Shown: in pieces, positions 51,417 through 64,000 of the stretch
How positions within the stretch are numbered: position 1 is the stretch's first letter
How the letters are laid out: every line of letters begins with the position of its first letter
From: Neocallimastix lanati (nom. inval.)
Taxonomy: Eukaryota; Neocallimastigomycota; Neocallimastigomycetes; Neocallimastigales; Neocallimastigaceae
Direction: 5' to 3'
Assembly: GCA_016946835.1 (NCBI GenBank)
Contig: JACVTC010000011.1
Coordinates: 882,501 to 946,500, forward strand
Length of the DNA stretch: 64,000 nucleotides
The notes under the pieces: model-generated
The model's database searches: none
The model's input: only the letters and a program-made list of their open reading frames with translations
What the model was told of the DNA's origin: nothing
Made by a program: the position numbers and the translations under genes

Positions 51417-52374
51417 TGCAATTCAAAAATTTTTTACATAAATTCTTTCAAAATTATAATATATTCTATATAATAGTAAACTCAATAATAATTCCAATAA
51501 AATAATAAAATATATAACATAATTTATAACAAATAAAAAAATAACTAAACAAAATTTATATATATAAAATAAGTAACATAAAAAAATTTTAAAAATTTTA
51601 AAATCGGTAAACGATAAATAATAAAAGATAATAAAAATAATCGATTTTGTAATTTTTTTTTTAATATTATTATAAAGTAATTTCATATATAATAGATAAA
51701 CTTTATAAATAGAGACTTTTTATTCAAAAGTTTATTAATTGTGTTTTATATACAAATATTTTAAAAATAAATGTTTACTTTATTTATTATATATTTAATT
51801 ATACATTTACTAATTATCCAAAAAAATTTATTATGAATTTAAATTAGTTTCTTTAAAAAAAACTTTAATATTCTAAAAATAAAAAAAAAAAAAATTATAA
51901 CCTTCTTGTTTAGATATTTCAAAAAAATTTTTTTTTTCTTTTTAATTATAATTTCATTATTACCGTTTTTATTTTATTTTGCTTTTAAGAAAATAGTCTT
52001 TTTTTATTTTTTTTTTTTTTAATTAGACAATTTATTATTATAAATTTTGAACTCTAGGTTCTAAGCTTTATAAAGGATCATTCAATGACTATTAATAATT
52101 GGAATGAATTTTTTTTAATGCTTATTTCATTAAAAAAAATCTTAATAATTTGTTTAATTATTTTTTTATAATTTAAGTTTATGGTTAAAAAAAAAAAAAT
52201 TTTTTTCTTTAATTTTTTCAAAACAAAACAATAAAGTTAATAATGAAACTTTAAAATATATAATTAATATAATAAACTAATCATCATTTTTATAATTTGT
52301 ATAATATTTAGTATATAACATTATAACATCTAATAGAAGTAGCAATATCAAATTAAAGGAAAATTCTAAATTAA

Positions 52375-52440
52375 TCAAGGGTTGGAACCTTATGCTCTTA
52401 AAGCTTACGCCTTAACAGCCAGGGTAAAACCTGAAATGAT
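52375..52440 (-). pseudogene. tRNA-Leu(UAA)-like sequence, degenerate
   Basis: The minus strand contains GTTAAGGCGTAAGCTTTAAG followed by AGCATAAGGTTCCAACCC. The anticodon loop TTTAAGA has U33 and anticodon UAA with a 4-of-5 bp stem; GGTTCCAACCC differs from a B box at one position. No acceptor stem and no variable arm can be formed, so it looks like a truncated tRNA or a tRNA-derived SINE head. Confidence 0.35.
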
Positions 52441-52494
52441 TAAATTTACAGTCAATTAATTTGTTTATTGTCCTAAATCTATATAATTAGTTAT

Positions 52495-52830
<336 letters not shown>

Positions 52831-53689
52831 ACATTATCAGTGTCATATTATGCATAGCATATTTGATAAGATACATAAAACCCTATTCTGTATTTAGCAA
52901 TTTAAATAAATTTTAAATTTTTTTCCTTGTTAATTTCTAAAATAATATATATTATTAAAATATAATAAATAAATATATATATATTAAATATATACATAAA
53001 AACATAATATGTGTCATTTTTCGTATTCTTTGTATTTATAACGTCGAACAGATTAAGAGTCTCATTTGATTCTAAGAGACAACTGGAAAATAAAAATCCT
53101 TATGGAAATATTAAATTTAATTATTTTATGATTAATTATTATTTTTTTCAGAACTTATTATGATATGTATTTATTAAGATGGAAAATAAAAGTTCTAACA
53201 GAGCAAATATAAATGAAGTTAGTTCCCAATCATCATGAAAAACTGTAGATGAAATTTCATAGTAAATTCCTCATTTACTTTGAAACAGCCTTTAGAATGA
53301 TTAATGAACCAATGGATAGATTCAGCCAGGTCCATCGAAACGATACAAACAAAATTAAAACATGAAAATTAGGAAATAACAATGGTAAAATTTACACAGT
53401 TAATTTAACCTCACTATTCGAAGCACACAAAAGGGAAACTAACAAATTTACCAACATTAGATGAACACATAAAAATATTATTTTCATCTAATGACCTTGT
53501 TAAATATGGTATACATCTAATAAACTTAATTCAATTTAAAAAAAATTTTAAAGATCTAAAAGATTCTTTTAACGAAATGTAATTATTTATTAAAATATAT
53601 AAAGAAATGAGGATAAATGAATAAAATCCAAACCAAAAGAACCAAGTAAACGTTATCAGTAAAACTGATATTGATAAATAAATAAAAAT

Positions 53690-54149
53690 CCTGATTTAGT
53701 TTTAGTTAATAACTTCTCTAGAACCAAACATAAATCTTACTTTGTAAGATCTTTGCAAGTAATTAAAAGGCATTTTATTTCAGTAATTCTTGTTGATCTG
53801 AAGTCCAAAATCTATTGAATCGTAATGTTCATTTGAAGAAAATAGTAAAGTTTAATTCAACTTCTGTGCTTGAGTTTCAGTGGGGGTATTTTGATAAGAA
53901 TAAACAGAAATTATTATTATAATTAAGTTTACCTAAAACAACTTAACCTACAAAGCAAAATTATTGTTCTCTTCTACTTTAAGAACTTTCCTATATTCTA
54001 AAAATTATTATATCCGAATTTATTAATAGTTATTAATATTTTTAATTAAGTTTAAGCATTGTGCATCTAGAATAATCTAATTATTCTATTATTATTAATT
54101 ATATTACTAATATTCTATTTTTATTATTAATATATTTCTCTTTTTATCA
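53690..54149 (+). mobile_element. 3' end of a decayed Gypsy-like element with LTR
   Basis: 53705-53880 reads, with one frame change, FSRTKHKSYFVRSLQVIKRH then ILVDLKSKIY and LNRNVHLKKIVKFN, matching the C-terminal end of Gypsy integrases (compare ERNVHIKDVKPY in the intact element). A G-rich tract (AGTGGGGG, 53879-53886) and a TGATAAG...TTATCA block (53892-54149) follow in the position of polypurine tract and 3' LTR. No matching 5' LTR was seen. Confidence 0.5.
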
Positions 54150-54991
54150 ATATTAAGTATATTATTACTATTAGGAGTGGGGTTAACCACAACAGATCAG
54201 CACAATTTGATAAAGGGAAAGATAAAATAAGTTTTATTAATATTTAAAAATTTAAAATAATATTTAATTAATTAACCGACGTAATATTTCAAATTACTTC
54301 TAAGTTAATTAATAAAACCACCAAGAAAAATATTTTCATTCGTGAAATTCGTACTTTAACAGAAAAACAGTTTTAAAATGTATTAATTATATTAAAGAAA
54401 TATTTAGAAATACATTACTAATAATTAATAATGTAAAGTTTCAAGAAAATAGATTTTAATTGATGAAAATGAATCTTATAGAAAAAAGAATAAAATAATT
54501 CCTTAAATAAGAATTTCTAAATTCATTTCGGCTAAATTACAAACCGAAAGAGTCATTAACTTTCTATAATTTTATACAGAGAGAATATTAAAGAAGTTTA
54601 TTATTAATGATTAATAAAATAATTATTTTTGCAATAATGAATTGAGATGTGAGACGAATCCATGGTCATGGCCAAGGTAACTAATCATTAGACCATTGTT
54701 CTAACTTTACCAACTGAAAACTTCGTTACATGGTCCGCTTCCACAATTCAGATACCAGGTGAATCTAACAACTAGATATAACTTATGCTAAAACTGAACT
54801 AAAATAAAAAATAATAATTAACTATTTTATAGTACGAATTTTTAAATTAAATTACAAATGAATAAAATACATAATAATAATGCATGAATATTAATAAGGT
54901 TTGATAATAATATAAGATAATATTTAATAATATTGATATTGATAAATTAATATAAGTTTGATATTAATATAGTAAAGTTTCATTTTCAATT
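54150..54991. other. Intergenic stretch of unclear origin
   Basis: Moderately complex sequence with local hairpins (for example TTTCGG/CCGAAA at about 54526-54549). On the minus strand around 54650-54720 it shows A-box-like CAGTTGGTAAAG and B-box-like GGATTCGTCTC elements. No gene recognised; possibly a SINE or other repeat. Confidence 0.35.
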
Positions 54992-55158
54992 TTAGTTATT
55001 TTTGTTAAATTCTTTTAAGAGTTTATGGCAATTTAAATTTGCTTCTGGTTCCCAAGATGATTCAGATAATGAATATTCTTTCCATTTAATATGATATTGG
55101 ATTTTTCCAAAATGTTTTCTTTGATCTAAGATTTTTTCAATTTCGTATTCTTCTTCAT
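54992..55158 (-). CDS. Chromodomain exon, 3' end of a gene or retroelement remnant
   Basis: On the minus strand, after a TTTAAAG acceptor, the frame reads EYEIEKILDQRKHFGKIQYH, IKWKEYSLSESSWEPEANLN and CHKLLKEFNKNN, ending TAA. This is a complete-looking chromodomain with the aromatic cage positions (Y, W, W) that bind methylated histone H3 tails. The acceptor in phase 1 implies an upstream exon that I could not find; a candidate at 55726-55773 does not fit in phase. It could be the last exon of an HP1-like gene or the integrase tail of a chromovirus. Confidence 0.7.
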
Positions 55159-56032
55159 CTTTAAAAATTAAAATTAATGTAATAAAATGAAAAATAAAAA
55201 AATTTATTGTATATTTTATTATAATGTTAAAATTAAGCTAAGTAATGCTTGTAAATAATATATATTATATCAAATTAACTCTTCCTAAAACATTAATTTA
55301 ATTCTTACTAATGGATAAAATATGATTATTATTATTATTATTTGAACTTAGTAATCTTGAAAGACTAGTAAAATCTTCTTATCAATATGATTTAACTTTC
55401 TTCTTTCTTAATTATTATAAATATTTCACTGTACCATTCATAAAAAAAAATAAATAAATAAAAACATAATTCAAGAAAACTATTCATAACTGAGAGAATT
55501 TTAATTAGATAATTTAATAATATACATATTAAAAATTGAACTCTATAAAAGAAGTTCATTTATGATATATATTTGATCTAAAATATTGAAAAAATTTTTT
55601 TTGACTTTGGAATAAACCTTATTTATTAATATTTAATTAAAAAAATACATGAAAGAAAAAAAGAAATTACATGTAAATTTTATATTAATATTATTAAAAT
55701 ATACTATGTTATGGAACAACTTTTTCCCATTCATCAATAATAATTTCCTGATTTCTTGAAATAAGTATATTCCAAAAAAATAAATTTATTGTAATATATA
55801 TTAATAGAACAAAAATTTAATTTTAAATATATATTTAATTCTATTCTTTTCTATCTCATAAAAAATGCGTAATAATAGTATAAATTATTAATTATAATAA
55901 TCATATGTTTTTTTTTTTTTTATAATCATTACAATATAAAAAATTTTCTATATATTTATATTAATATTATATATTTATTATTACTTCTCTAATATTATAT
56001 TTAAGAGGAAATATGAAAAACCCTTTTATTAC

Positions 56033-56108
<76 letters not shown>

Positions 56109-56331
56109 AATAATTAATAAGTATTAATAGTTAATATATAATTTCTATTTTTATTACCTAATAGTTATAATTCTCTTTAATTCATTTATGATAATATAAT
56201 GATTTATTTTAATTTAATTTTTATTATTATTTATTTTTTTATATTTATATCATTATTATTTTAATATATTAAACATCTTTATATATTTTATTTATATATT
56301 ATTATAATCTAAATTAATTATTGAATCAATT
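55159..56331. other. Intergenic AT-rich stretch
   Basis: It includes a short open piece on the minus strand (about 55726-55773, reading NQEIIIDEWEKVVP then stop) that may be an orphan exon, and (ATT)n at 56036-56105. Nothing else supportable. Confidence 0.4.
56036..56105 (+). repeat. (ATT)n microsatellite, about 70 bp
   Basis: Uninterrupted ATT triplets read directly from the sequence. Confidence 0.95.
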
Positions 56332-58816
56332 TTAACGACCCCTTCCACCCATTCCAACTTGTCTTGATAATGGTCTCGAATTTAATGTCGAAGACATAAG
56401 ACTACTTGATACCATACTTCCAATATGTTTATCATGATCTTCATAAGTAAAACCTTCGAATTGTTGTTGTACAGTTGCTGATAAATAATTACCTTCTGAA
56501 ACGGAATCTAATGGAACTTCAGAAGTGAATTCTTCGTCAAAGTTTGAAGTATCTGTAGCGGATGCCTTATTTGTTTAATTGATATATATTAATATCTTTA
56601 TAAAATCTTTTTTTTATAAAAAAAAATTATACATACAACATTCGGTTTAAATGGTGGTTGATATTTTTTATTATATAATTTAACCCAATCAATACCTCCG
56701 AAGAATGGATGTGCTTTAATTTCTTCAGAACCATTATTACCTAATCTTTCAGTTGGTTCTCTATTCAAAAGCTAATTTATATTATTAATGATAATTATTA
56801 TTATTATTATCTATTTTTATTAAAAATATTTTGAAATATATATGATTTTAAAAAATACAGAATACATATATATCTACCTTTGATAAAATATCTTGTGCTA
56901 ATGGACTCATTTCACTTGGGAAAGTTAATGGTTGCTGAAGAATCTTTTTATACATTTCATTAGTATTTTCATCATAGAATGGTGGAAGACCAGTCATCAT
57001 TTCATATAACAATACGCCTAATGTCCACCAATCTACAACCTTGGTATAACCTTTTCCTAATAATAATTCTGGAGCTAAATATTCTGGAGTACCACAGAAT
57101 GTATTGGTTTTATTTTTGTCAGTCATATTTAATTTACATAAACCAAAATCACATAAAGCGATATGACCAGAATAATCTAATAAAATATTTTCAGGTTTTA
57201 AGTCTCTAAATAAATAGATTGTTTTAATTATTATATAAATATTAATAAAGAGTTTTCAAATTAAAATTTGTATAAATAGAATGTTTATATTATACTATAT
57301 ATAAGATTATATTATATTAGCAAAGATTTAATTAATATACATTATTTGATAAATAATATATAACTATATAAATAAATTCAAAAATATTACTATAATAATT
57401 GTAAATACATATACCTGTAAATAATATCATATTTATGAAGACATTCTAAAGCACACAATAATTCTGAAATATAGAATCTACTTCTATCTTCTGTAAATGC
57501 TCCATCTTTTTGTAAATGGTAAAATAATTCACCTCCGTTAATAAATGCAAGAACTAAATATAATTTTTCAGCTGTTTGGAAAGAAAATTTCAATCCTACA
57601 ATAAAAGGATTATTAATTTTAACTAATACATTTCTTTCTGCTAGTGTATGTGAAATTTCTGAACGCTCAACAACATGTGATTTTCTTATGATTTTCATAG
57701 CGTAAATTCTATTTGTATCTTTTTTTCGTACTTGCATAACCTAAAAATTATATAGTAATATAAAATATATGATTTATTTTTTTAATAGATGAAAATATTT
57801 TTATATAAAAATAGCTTTTTATATTTCTTATCTCTAACTATCTATATTTTATATAGTTAAATTTATTTTTTATTCTTTTTATTTTTATAAATCATCTTAC
57901 CTTACCAAAGCTACCTTTACCAATAACTTTTAATAATTCAAATTCATCAATTGATAATGATTTTTTTGCCTATTAATATATAATAAGAATTATAAATTCA
58001 ATTTTTAAATTAAAATATATTTCTATCAATAAAAGTATTATATTATTTCATTGAATTATTTTAATATAATGATTAACTTACACCAGCCGGTTTATAACAG
58101 ACTTGAATATGAACTTTTCTTTCCTCATCATCACATAATCCTTCAGCTTCATTCATTTTAATTGAGAACCAATCATCAACCATTTTCTACATTTTTATTT
58201 TCATTATTAAAATTATTATTATTATTTAATTATAATTACTAATATTATATATAATAATAATATGATAATCTAACTATCTTCTATTTAAATATTTTTTTAC
58301 TATATTTTATTTTTACATATATATATAATTTATAAAATACTTACTTGATCTTCAAATATTGGTTCTACAGTAGTTGTACCAAGTAATGTAACACTTTCTT
58401 CATTATTTATAACTCTTTTTTGATAGAATGAAATAACTATATTACTTTCTTTGCTTACATCGCTATTTATATTTTGTATTTAATAAAATTATTAGTTTTA
58501 TTCTAATTATTATAATATTAATAGCAATAATAATTAAATTTTCTTATATATAAATAAATATATTATTATAGTGAGCTTACAAATGAGCTCTTGATTGCCA
58601 AAGTGGGGGCTTATCACCTCCTCCATCTTTTGCATTTATCAATGCTTCATTTTTATCAAATTCTACTATACAATATGGAAGACTTCCCAATGATAAATTT
58701 CCAATATTAACTGCACCAACTACGCGAACTAAAAGAGTTCCATTTAAATGGCCCTTTTCTCCATCTTTATTTGAATTACCTTCTGCTGCTGGAGGATTTG
58801 GATTTTGGATGCTTTC
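56332..58816 (-). CDS. AGC protein kinase with N-terminal C2 domain (Sch9-like), 5' end incomplete
   Basis: The exons 58581-58816, 58345-58462, 58082-58186, 57901-57969, 57415-57740, 56878-57205, 56637-56771 and 56332-56565 all join in phase (516 residues). A further 5' exon with the start codon was not found. Residues about 25-145 resemble a C2 domain ([20 protein letters not shown] ... ICYKPAG-like end). The kinase domain follows: [16 protein letters not shown] (ATP lysine), [16 protein letters not shown] and activation loop [20 protein letters not shown]. The C-terminal AGC extension carries the hydrophobic motif FEGFTY. C2 plus AGC kinase with this order is the layout of fungal Sch9, a nutrient and TOR-linked kinase; the exact orthology is inference. 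Confidence 0.88.
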
Positions 58817-60702
58817 CTTTTTAATTTATATATTAATATAAATTAAATTATAAATATAAACCATGTATTTATTAAATCTATATTAATAAATTTCGAAATT
58901 TCATGTATTTATGATAAAATTACTATATGGATATATTATAATTATATATTAACCTGAGTTTCTATTAAATATGATACAGATATATTTATAATTGAATATA
59001 TTTATTAATATTATTATATAAAATAATAATGGTTCATACATTTTATTTTTTTTATAATGTTTATTATATAATGATGGATTTAAATATTTTTACAGGAGCA
59101 ACATCGAAAATTTATAAATAATTATTTTAATAATTCCAATTTTTATTATTTTTAATATTTTATAATTTAATTTTTTTTTTTTTTATTTTATAAATAGATT
59201 TAAAAATGAAATATATATATATAATTTTTTAATATAATATATTAACTTTAATAATTGTTTCTATTATTTAAAATGTATATACATTTAGATATTAAATTTA
59301 TATATATTACTCTTCGACTTAAACATTTTTTGGCTTTGGTTATATTATAATTTATGCAATATATATTATTTACTAAATATTTTTTAATCTAATAATTTAT
59401 TTATGATATTCAAAAATAATTGACTTAAATATTTAACTATCATAAATTTTTATAATAATTATATAATAAATATTAAATAAAAATTAATATTAAAATAAAA
59501 TAAAAAATTAAGTAAAATAAAAAATAAATTAAATAAAATAAAAAATATAAAAATATAATAATATAAAAATAAAGAAAAAAAATGAAAAATATAAAAATAA
59601 TATATAATAAATGTCTTCTAATATATTTATTTTAAATAAAAATTATTATAATTAAATAGAATTGCAATAATTCGATATTATATAATTATAAAAAATTATT
59701 TTAAATTATAAAACTTTAATATAATTAAAATTTTTCCACAAACTATTTTTAAAAATATTATTAAATAATTTTTTAAAATATAATTATTATTACAAATATA
59801 ATAAAAATATAAATTAAATAAAAATATGTTTTTATTTAATTAAATTATTCAGATTATTTTTTTGGGAAATAAATTATAATTGTATTTATTATTTTTTGTA
59901 ATTATTATTTTAATTATTTTACTTTTTTTTAATCAATTTAAATTTAAATTATAAAATAATTTAATTATTAAAAATTTCAATTTTAAATTTAATTGTTTTA
60001 TAAAAAAAAGATTACAAAATTTTATTAATAAAAAATAATAAAAGAATAATACATAATAATACATTATAAATTATAAATTACTAAATAAAAATATATATAA
60101 TTATATATGTTACTAAAATTATGTAATATAATTAATAATTTTAACTGAAGTATTTTTAAATTATAATTTTTTATTTTAAAATTAATAATGAAATTACAGA
60201 TTTAAAATAAAAATTTATTTTCATTATTCAATTTTTTTTTCAATAAAAAAAAAATCTTTGTTATAATTTCAAGAAATATAAATTTAAAACAAAAATATGC
60301 CTATTATTTGAAACAATAATAATATAAATATAATCTTCAATTTATTAACAAATTTGATATATTCGTATAATAAAAAACTAATACTAATTTATTAACAAAT
60401 TTGATATATTCGTATAATAAAAAAACTAATACTAATTTATTTAAGATAATTTATATGATAATTTTATATAAAGGTAATATGAAGAACATTAGAAAATTAC
60501 TATTATATAATACTATTTAATTAATTTTTTTTTTTTTTTTTTTTTTTTGATGGTTTAACATTTATTAGGAAAAATTTTTTTATATTTAGTTAACTTTTAT
60601 AATAAATTGATTTTTATTCATTTATAATGACCAATAAAAAATGATGCTATTAATTTAGAATAAAACTTTAAATTATATTAGAGAAAATATTTTTTCTAAA
60701 AT

Positions 60703-60733
<31 letters not shown>

Positions 60734-61205
60734 TTCAAATTTAATAATAATATATTGTATTTATGATTAGGTCAATAATTTTTATTTAATAAATTTGATT
60801 TAATTACAATTTTTAAAAAAAAAAATATATATATATATATAAATCAAAAACGTTATTATTAAACTAATTATTCACTTAATTAATGTTAATTAAAGTCATT
60901 TAATATTATTAATTACAAAGTATATTATTATTCATATATAATTAAAGATAATTATCATTAGCACAATACAATATAATAATTTATTAAAAATAAAAAATAA
61001 AAATACAAATAATAAAATATAATTAAATAATTTAAATAATTGTTATTAAACAATATGAAAGTTAGAAATATAAATTTTCAATAGTTAATTAATATATTTA
61101 TGTAATTATAAATAAATTATTAATTATATATGAATCATTCAATATATATGTATCATTCATTTCCTTTTTTTTTATAATTATTATTAATATTTTTTAGTTA
61201 TATTA

Positions 61206-61246
<41 letters not shown>

Positions 61247-61417
61247 TTATTATTATTATAATTTTTAATATTATTATTATTTAAATTCTTCTGAATTAAT
61301 ATTAACTAGTATATATATAAGATGAATTTATATTATTAAGAATTCATTAATAAAATGAAATTTTAATATATATGTATTTTCTTAATATGAAATTAAAATA
61401 AAAGTAAAAAGAAAAAA

Positions 61418-61451
<34 letters not shown>

Positions 61452-61558
61452 TATGTATATAAATAATATAATTATAAAAAAATGATTTAATATTTACATT
61501 TTAAATAAATTAAAAAAAATTCATTATATTAATTATTTAAGAAAAGAAAAATAAAGTT
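58817..61558. other. Long intergenic AT-rich stretch
   Basis: 2.7 kb of extreme AT content upstream of two divergent genes. It should include the missing 5' exon of the kinase; ATGTTGCTCCTGTAAAA on the minus strand near 59085-59105 was considered but is not in phase. It holds a 47-bp tandem duplication at about 60340-60437, ATTT repeats near 60704-60735 and (ATT)n near 61210-61260. Confidence 0.5.
60340..60437 (+). repeat. Tandem duplication, two units of about 47 bp
   Basis: ATTTATTAACAAATTTGATA followed by TATTCGTATAATAAAAAACT and AATACTA occurs twice in a row with a single extra A in the second copy. Confidence 0.85.
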
Positions 61559-64000
61559 ATGTCTATTGAACCTGTAAGGTTTTTAGAGTTTTAAAAAATA
61601 TTACATGAAAAATTAATATAATAAAAAAAAGAAAATGACTCTTTCATGTCAAAATAAAAAAATTATTAAAGATAATATAAAATTACCAGAAATTTATGAT
61701 CAAAAAAATAAAAATGATAATGCTAAACTAATATCAAATTTCAATCAAAACATTAAATATAAAAATAATGAAGAAATTGTAAGTACTGAAAATATTATAT
61801 CAAAACAAAAAGAATCAAAAACTTATCATCCATTAACTATTAACTTATCTGAAAGTATTAAAAATAAAATAGATATGAGTACACTTAATAATATTAAAGA
61901 TAATTTAAAAAGTAATACTACTAATAATATAATAAAAAATGAAAAAAATAATATATTAGATGCAAAATCTTCAAGTATTACTAATACAAATAATTCAGTT
62001 CAAAAAAGCAAATTAATAAAAGGAAACAAAGAATTACAAAATCAAAATATATTTGATAATAGAAAATATATGAGACAAACTTCAAATATTATTATTAAAA
62101 AAGAAAAAGATACAAATATTAACAATGATTCATCGCATATCTTAATAAATTCTAAAAATTCAACAAAACTAAATTCAAATTTAAATTCAAATTTAAAAAA
62201 TAAAAAGCACATTAATAATGAAATTCCAAAAAGACCTAACATAAAAAATAAAGGAAGTGAACTAGAAAGACCTATCATTAAAAAAAAGCCACCTTTTATA
62301 CCCACTATATCTGATAATAAAATAATTGAAAAAGTAAGAGTTAATGTTCCAGAAACCAAAAAAGTCAAAGATAAAACTATATCTAAAAATTTAATTGAAA
62401 AACATGAAGTTACAAATAATTATAAGAATTTAGATAATGAAAATTTAAATACCGAAACAGAGACAATGACGCCAATAAGTAATTTAAAATCAACATTGAG
62501 TAATAGTCAAGCTATGTTAATTGCAAATACAGAATTTAAAATTAGAAAAGAAATAATTAATAAAAGAATTGTTAAAGCAATTACAAAATATAAGCCATCA
62601 ATTGAAGTTCCGGTTACTTTAAATAATGAAAAAACTTTAAACATCTATAAATCAGCTCATTTGGAATTTTGTAGAAATTGTTTAATTCCAAAAGATGTTC
62701 TTTATTTTCAAGGACTTATTCTATTTAAAAATATTAGTAAATTAAAAGAAATGAAATTATCACGTCAACAAATTAATAATGCATTAGAATGGGAAGTAAT
62801 AAAATATACAGTTTTTAATAGTAAATCAACTGATAATTGGTCCACATTATTAAATCAATATAAAAATGATAGAACATCAACTAAAATATTAACAAAAAGA
62901 TATGCTGCTCGAAAGCAAGGTCAGAAATGTGTAAGAAAAGAAACAGAGAATTTTGAGAGAAAATTTATTGCATATAATATTATTAAAAAGAAAGCACTAA
63001 CAATAATGGATTACTATAATTCTATTCCTGAAAATTCATCGTAAATATCATTTTTTGACTTATTTAATAATATTATTTAAAAATTTATTATTAATATTAA
63101 ACATAGAAAAAATAAAATTAATTAATAGATCTAATCGATCTTTCCTTATAATATATTATGTAATAATATATTAATAATATAGTAAAATTAGTAAAATTAA
63201 TGAATCCAATGGAAAAATACCTACTGCCTCATGTTCAAGTTCAAGTTCAAATTCCAATAATAATAACATTAATATAAATGTTGAGAATATTAGTAGTACT
63301 AATAAATCACAAATTAATATGAATAATGATTGTAATAAAAATTCAATAAAAATTACAGAAAACAATAGCAAAAATATATCAAATACCATAATTAATGATA
63401 CAAAAGAAGAGGAAAGTATAACGAAATTTTTATATAATGATATTGGAAGTCTTAATGATTATAAACGCATTTTTTCTAAAGTTATTGAACAAAGAGTAAA
63501 AGTCGCAGCAAAAAACAAAAATATCAAATCCTCACCTTTAAAACAAAGTTTAACGATTGATTATACTACTAAATTAATTAGAAAGAAGAATGATTTATAT
63601 GATATACCGAATATATCATTTAAAGTCAATAATATTAAAGATTTTGTAATTAATGTATATCCTCATAAATTAATGAAGAATAGTAATTTCTATACAAATA
63701 ATAATGACGAAAATGATGTAGAAATTGAAAATGATGTAATCAATTGCAATATATCATTTATAAATGAAATAAATAATAATAATAAAAAAAATGATTTCAA
63801 TAATTTAATAAGTTACTATCTCTATTATCTATTAAATATATTCCATATCTCACTACCATCAACAAATTTTAAAAAAAAAAAATTCAAAGGATTAGATTTA
63901 AATATATCAATTGCTATATATAATAGTTTAGTGAGTCTTTTAAATAATGATAATTGTATTAATAACTATAATAATTGTAATATAAGAAACCCTAATTATA
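61559..64000 (+). CDS. Asn/Lys-rich protein of unknown function, 3' end beyond the window
   Basis: The proposed exons are 61559-61573 (MSIEP), 61632-63040 and 63183 to the window end. The first intron is only 58 nt; if it is not used, translation would start at 61635. The second intron (GTAAAT..ATAG) keeps phase and the third exon is open for more than 800 nt, giving at least 747 residues. Residues 1 to about 300 are low-complexity Asn/Lys/Ser. A denser conserved-looking segment at about 315-475 contains LEFCRNCLIPKDVLYFQGLI and LSRQQINNALEWEVIKYTVF, mostly helical and basic. I recognise no domain. Confidence 0.7.

Noticed and set aside
55726-55773. Possible upstream exon for the chromodomain
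   Set aside because: Its open frames end in phase 0 or 2, while the chromodomain exon needs phase 1, and it is followed by a stop.

Overview
The window is about 64 kb of extremely AT-rich eukaryotic DNA. It has short to mid-size GT..AG introns (roughly 55-630 nt), long (ATT)n and homopolymer A/T tracts, asparagine/serine/lysine-rich proteins, and a cytosolic Hsp70 ending in the fungal-style GPTVEEVD tail. The mix of a fungal Hsp70, a C2-domain AGC kinase resembling Sch9, a possible flagellar protein, an intronless bacterial-type DsbA oxidoreductase and several retrotransposon classes fits best an anaerobic gut fungus (Neocallimastigomycota). That assignment is an inference and not proven by the sequence alone.

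Layout, genes. 133-9659 (+) encodes a giant coiled-coil protein (at least 2952 residues, three visible exons) built of about 78 copies of a 22-residue (two-hendecad) repeat. 9865-10461 (+) is a small coiled-coil protein. 12922-13789 (+) is a five-exon gene for a 125-residue protein that may be a flagellar microtubule protein. 16230-17280 (-) is an M50B-type membrane metallopeptidase (HELSH). 20407-21090 (-) is a FrnE/DsbA-like oxidoreductase. 22550-24928 (-) is Hsp70 with a 22-nt first exon. 25417-28499 (-) is a 13-exon coiled-coil/RING gene. 30626-32441 (+) joins a bacterial-plasmid-like DNA-binding domain to an Asn/Ser-rich tail. 48336-51416 (-) is an RGS-domain protein. 54992-55158 (-) is a lone chromodomain exon. 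56332-58816 (-) is the AGC kinase. 61559 to the window end (+) is an unidentified Asn/Lys-rich protein. All multi-exon models were assembled by eye from splice motifs and checked for reading-phase consistency.

Layout, mobile DNA. A full-length Ty3/Gypsy element occupies 33888-40374. Its two 623-bp LTRs look identical, it is flanked by ATTAC target duplications inside an (ATT)n tract, and its gag-pol junction carries a textbook-looking -1 frameshift signal. To its right, 40.6-47.2 kb is a nested graveyard: a degenerate Ty1/Copia element on the minus strand (gag and reverse transcriptase fragments) split by a decayed plus-strand LINE that has lost its reverse transcriptase. A second decayed Gypsy-like element lies near 53.7-54.1 kb. 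A possible SINE lies at 11.4-12.0 kb and shares a short motif with the LINE 3' tails.

The genes do not form an obvious pathway or cluster. The observations most worth following up are the compact recoding signals in the intact Gypsy element, the hendecad giant protein, and the bacterial-like domain gene at 30.6-32.4 kb.
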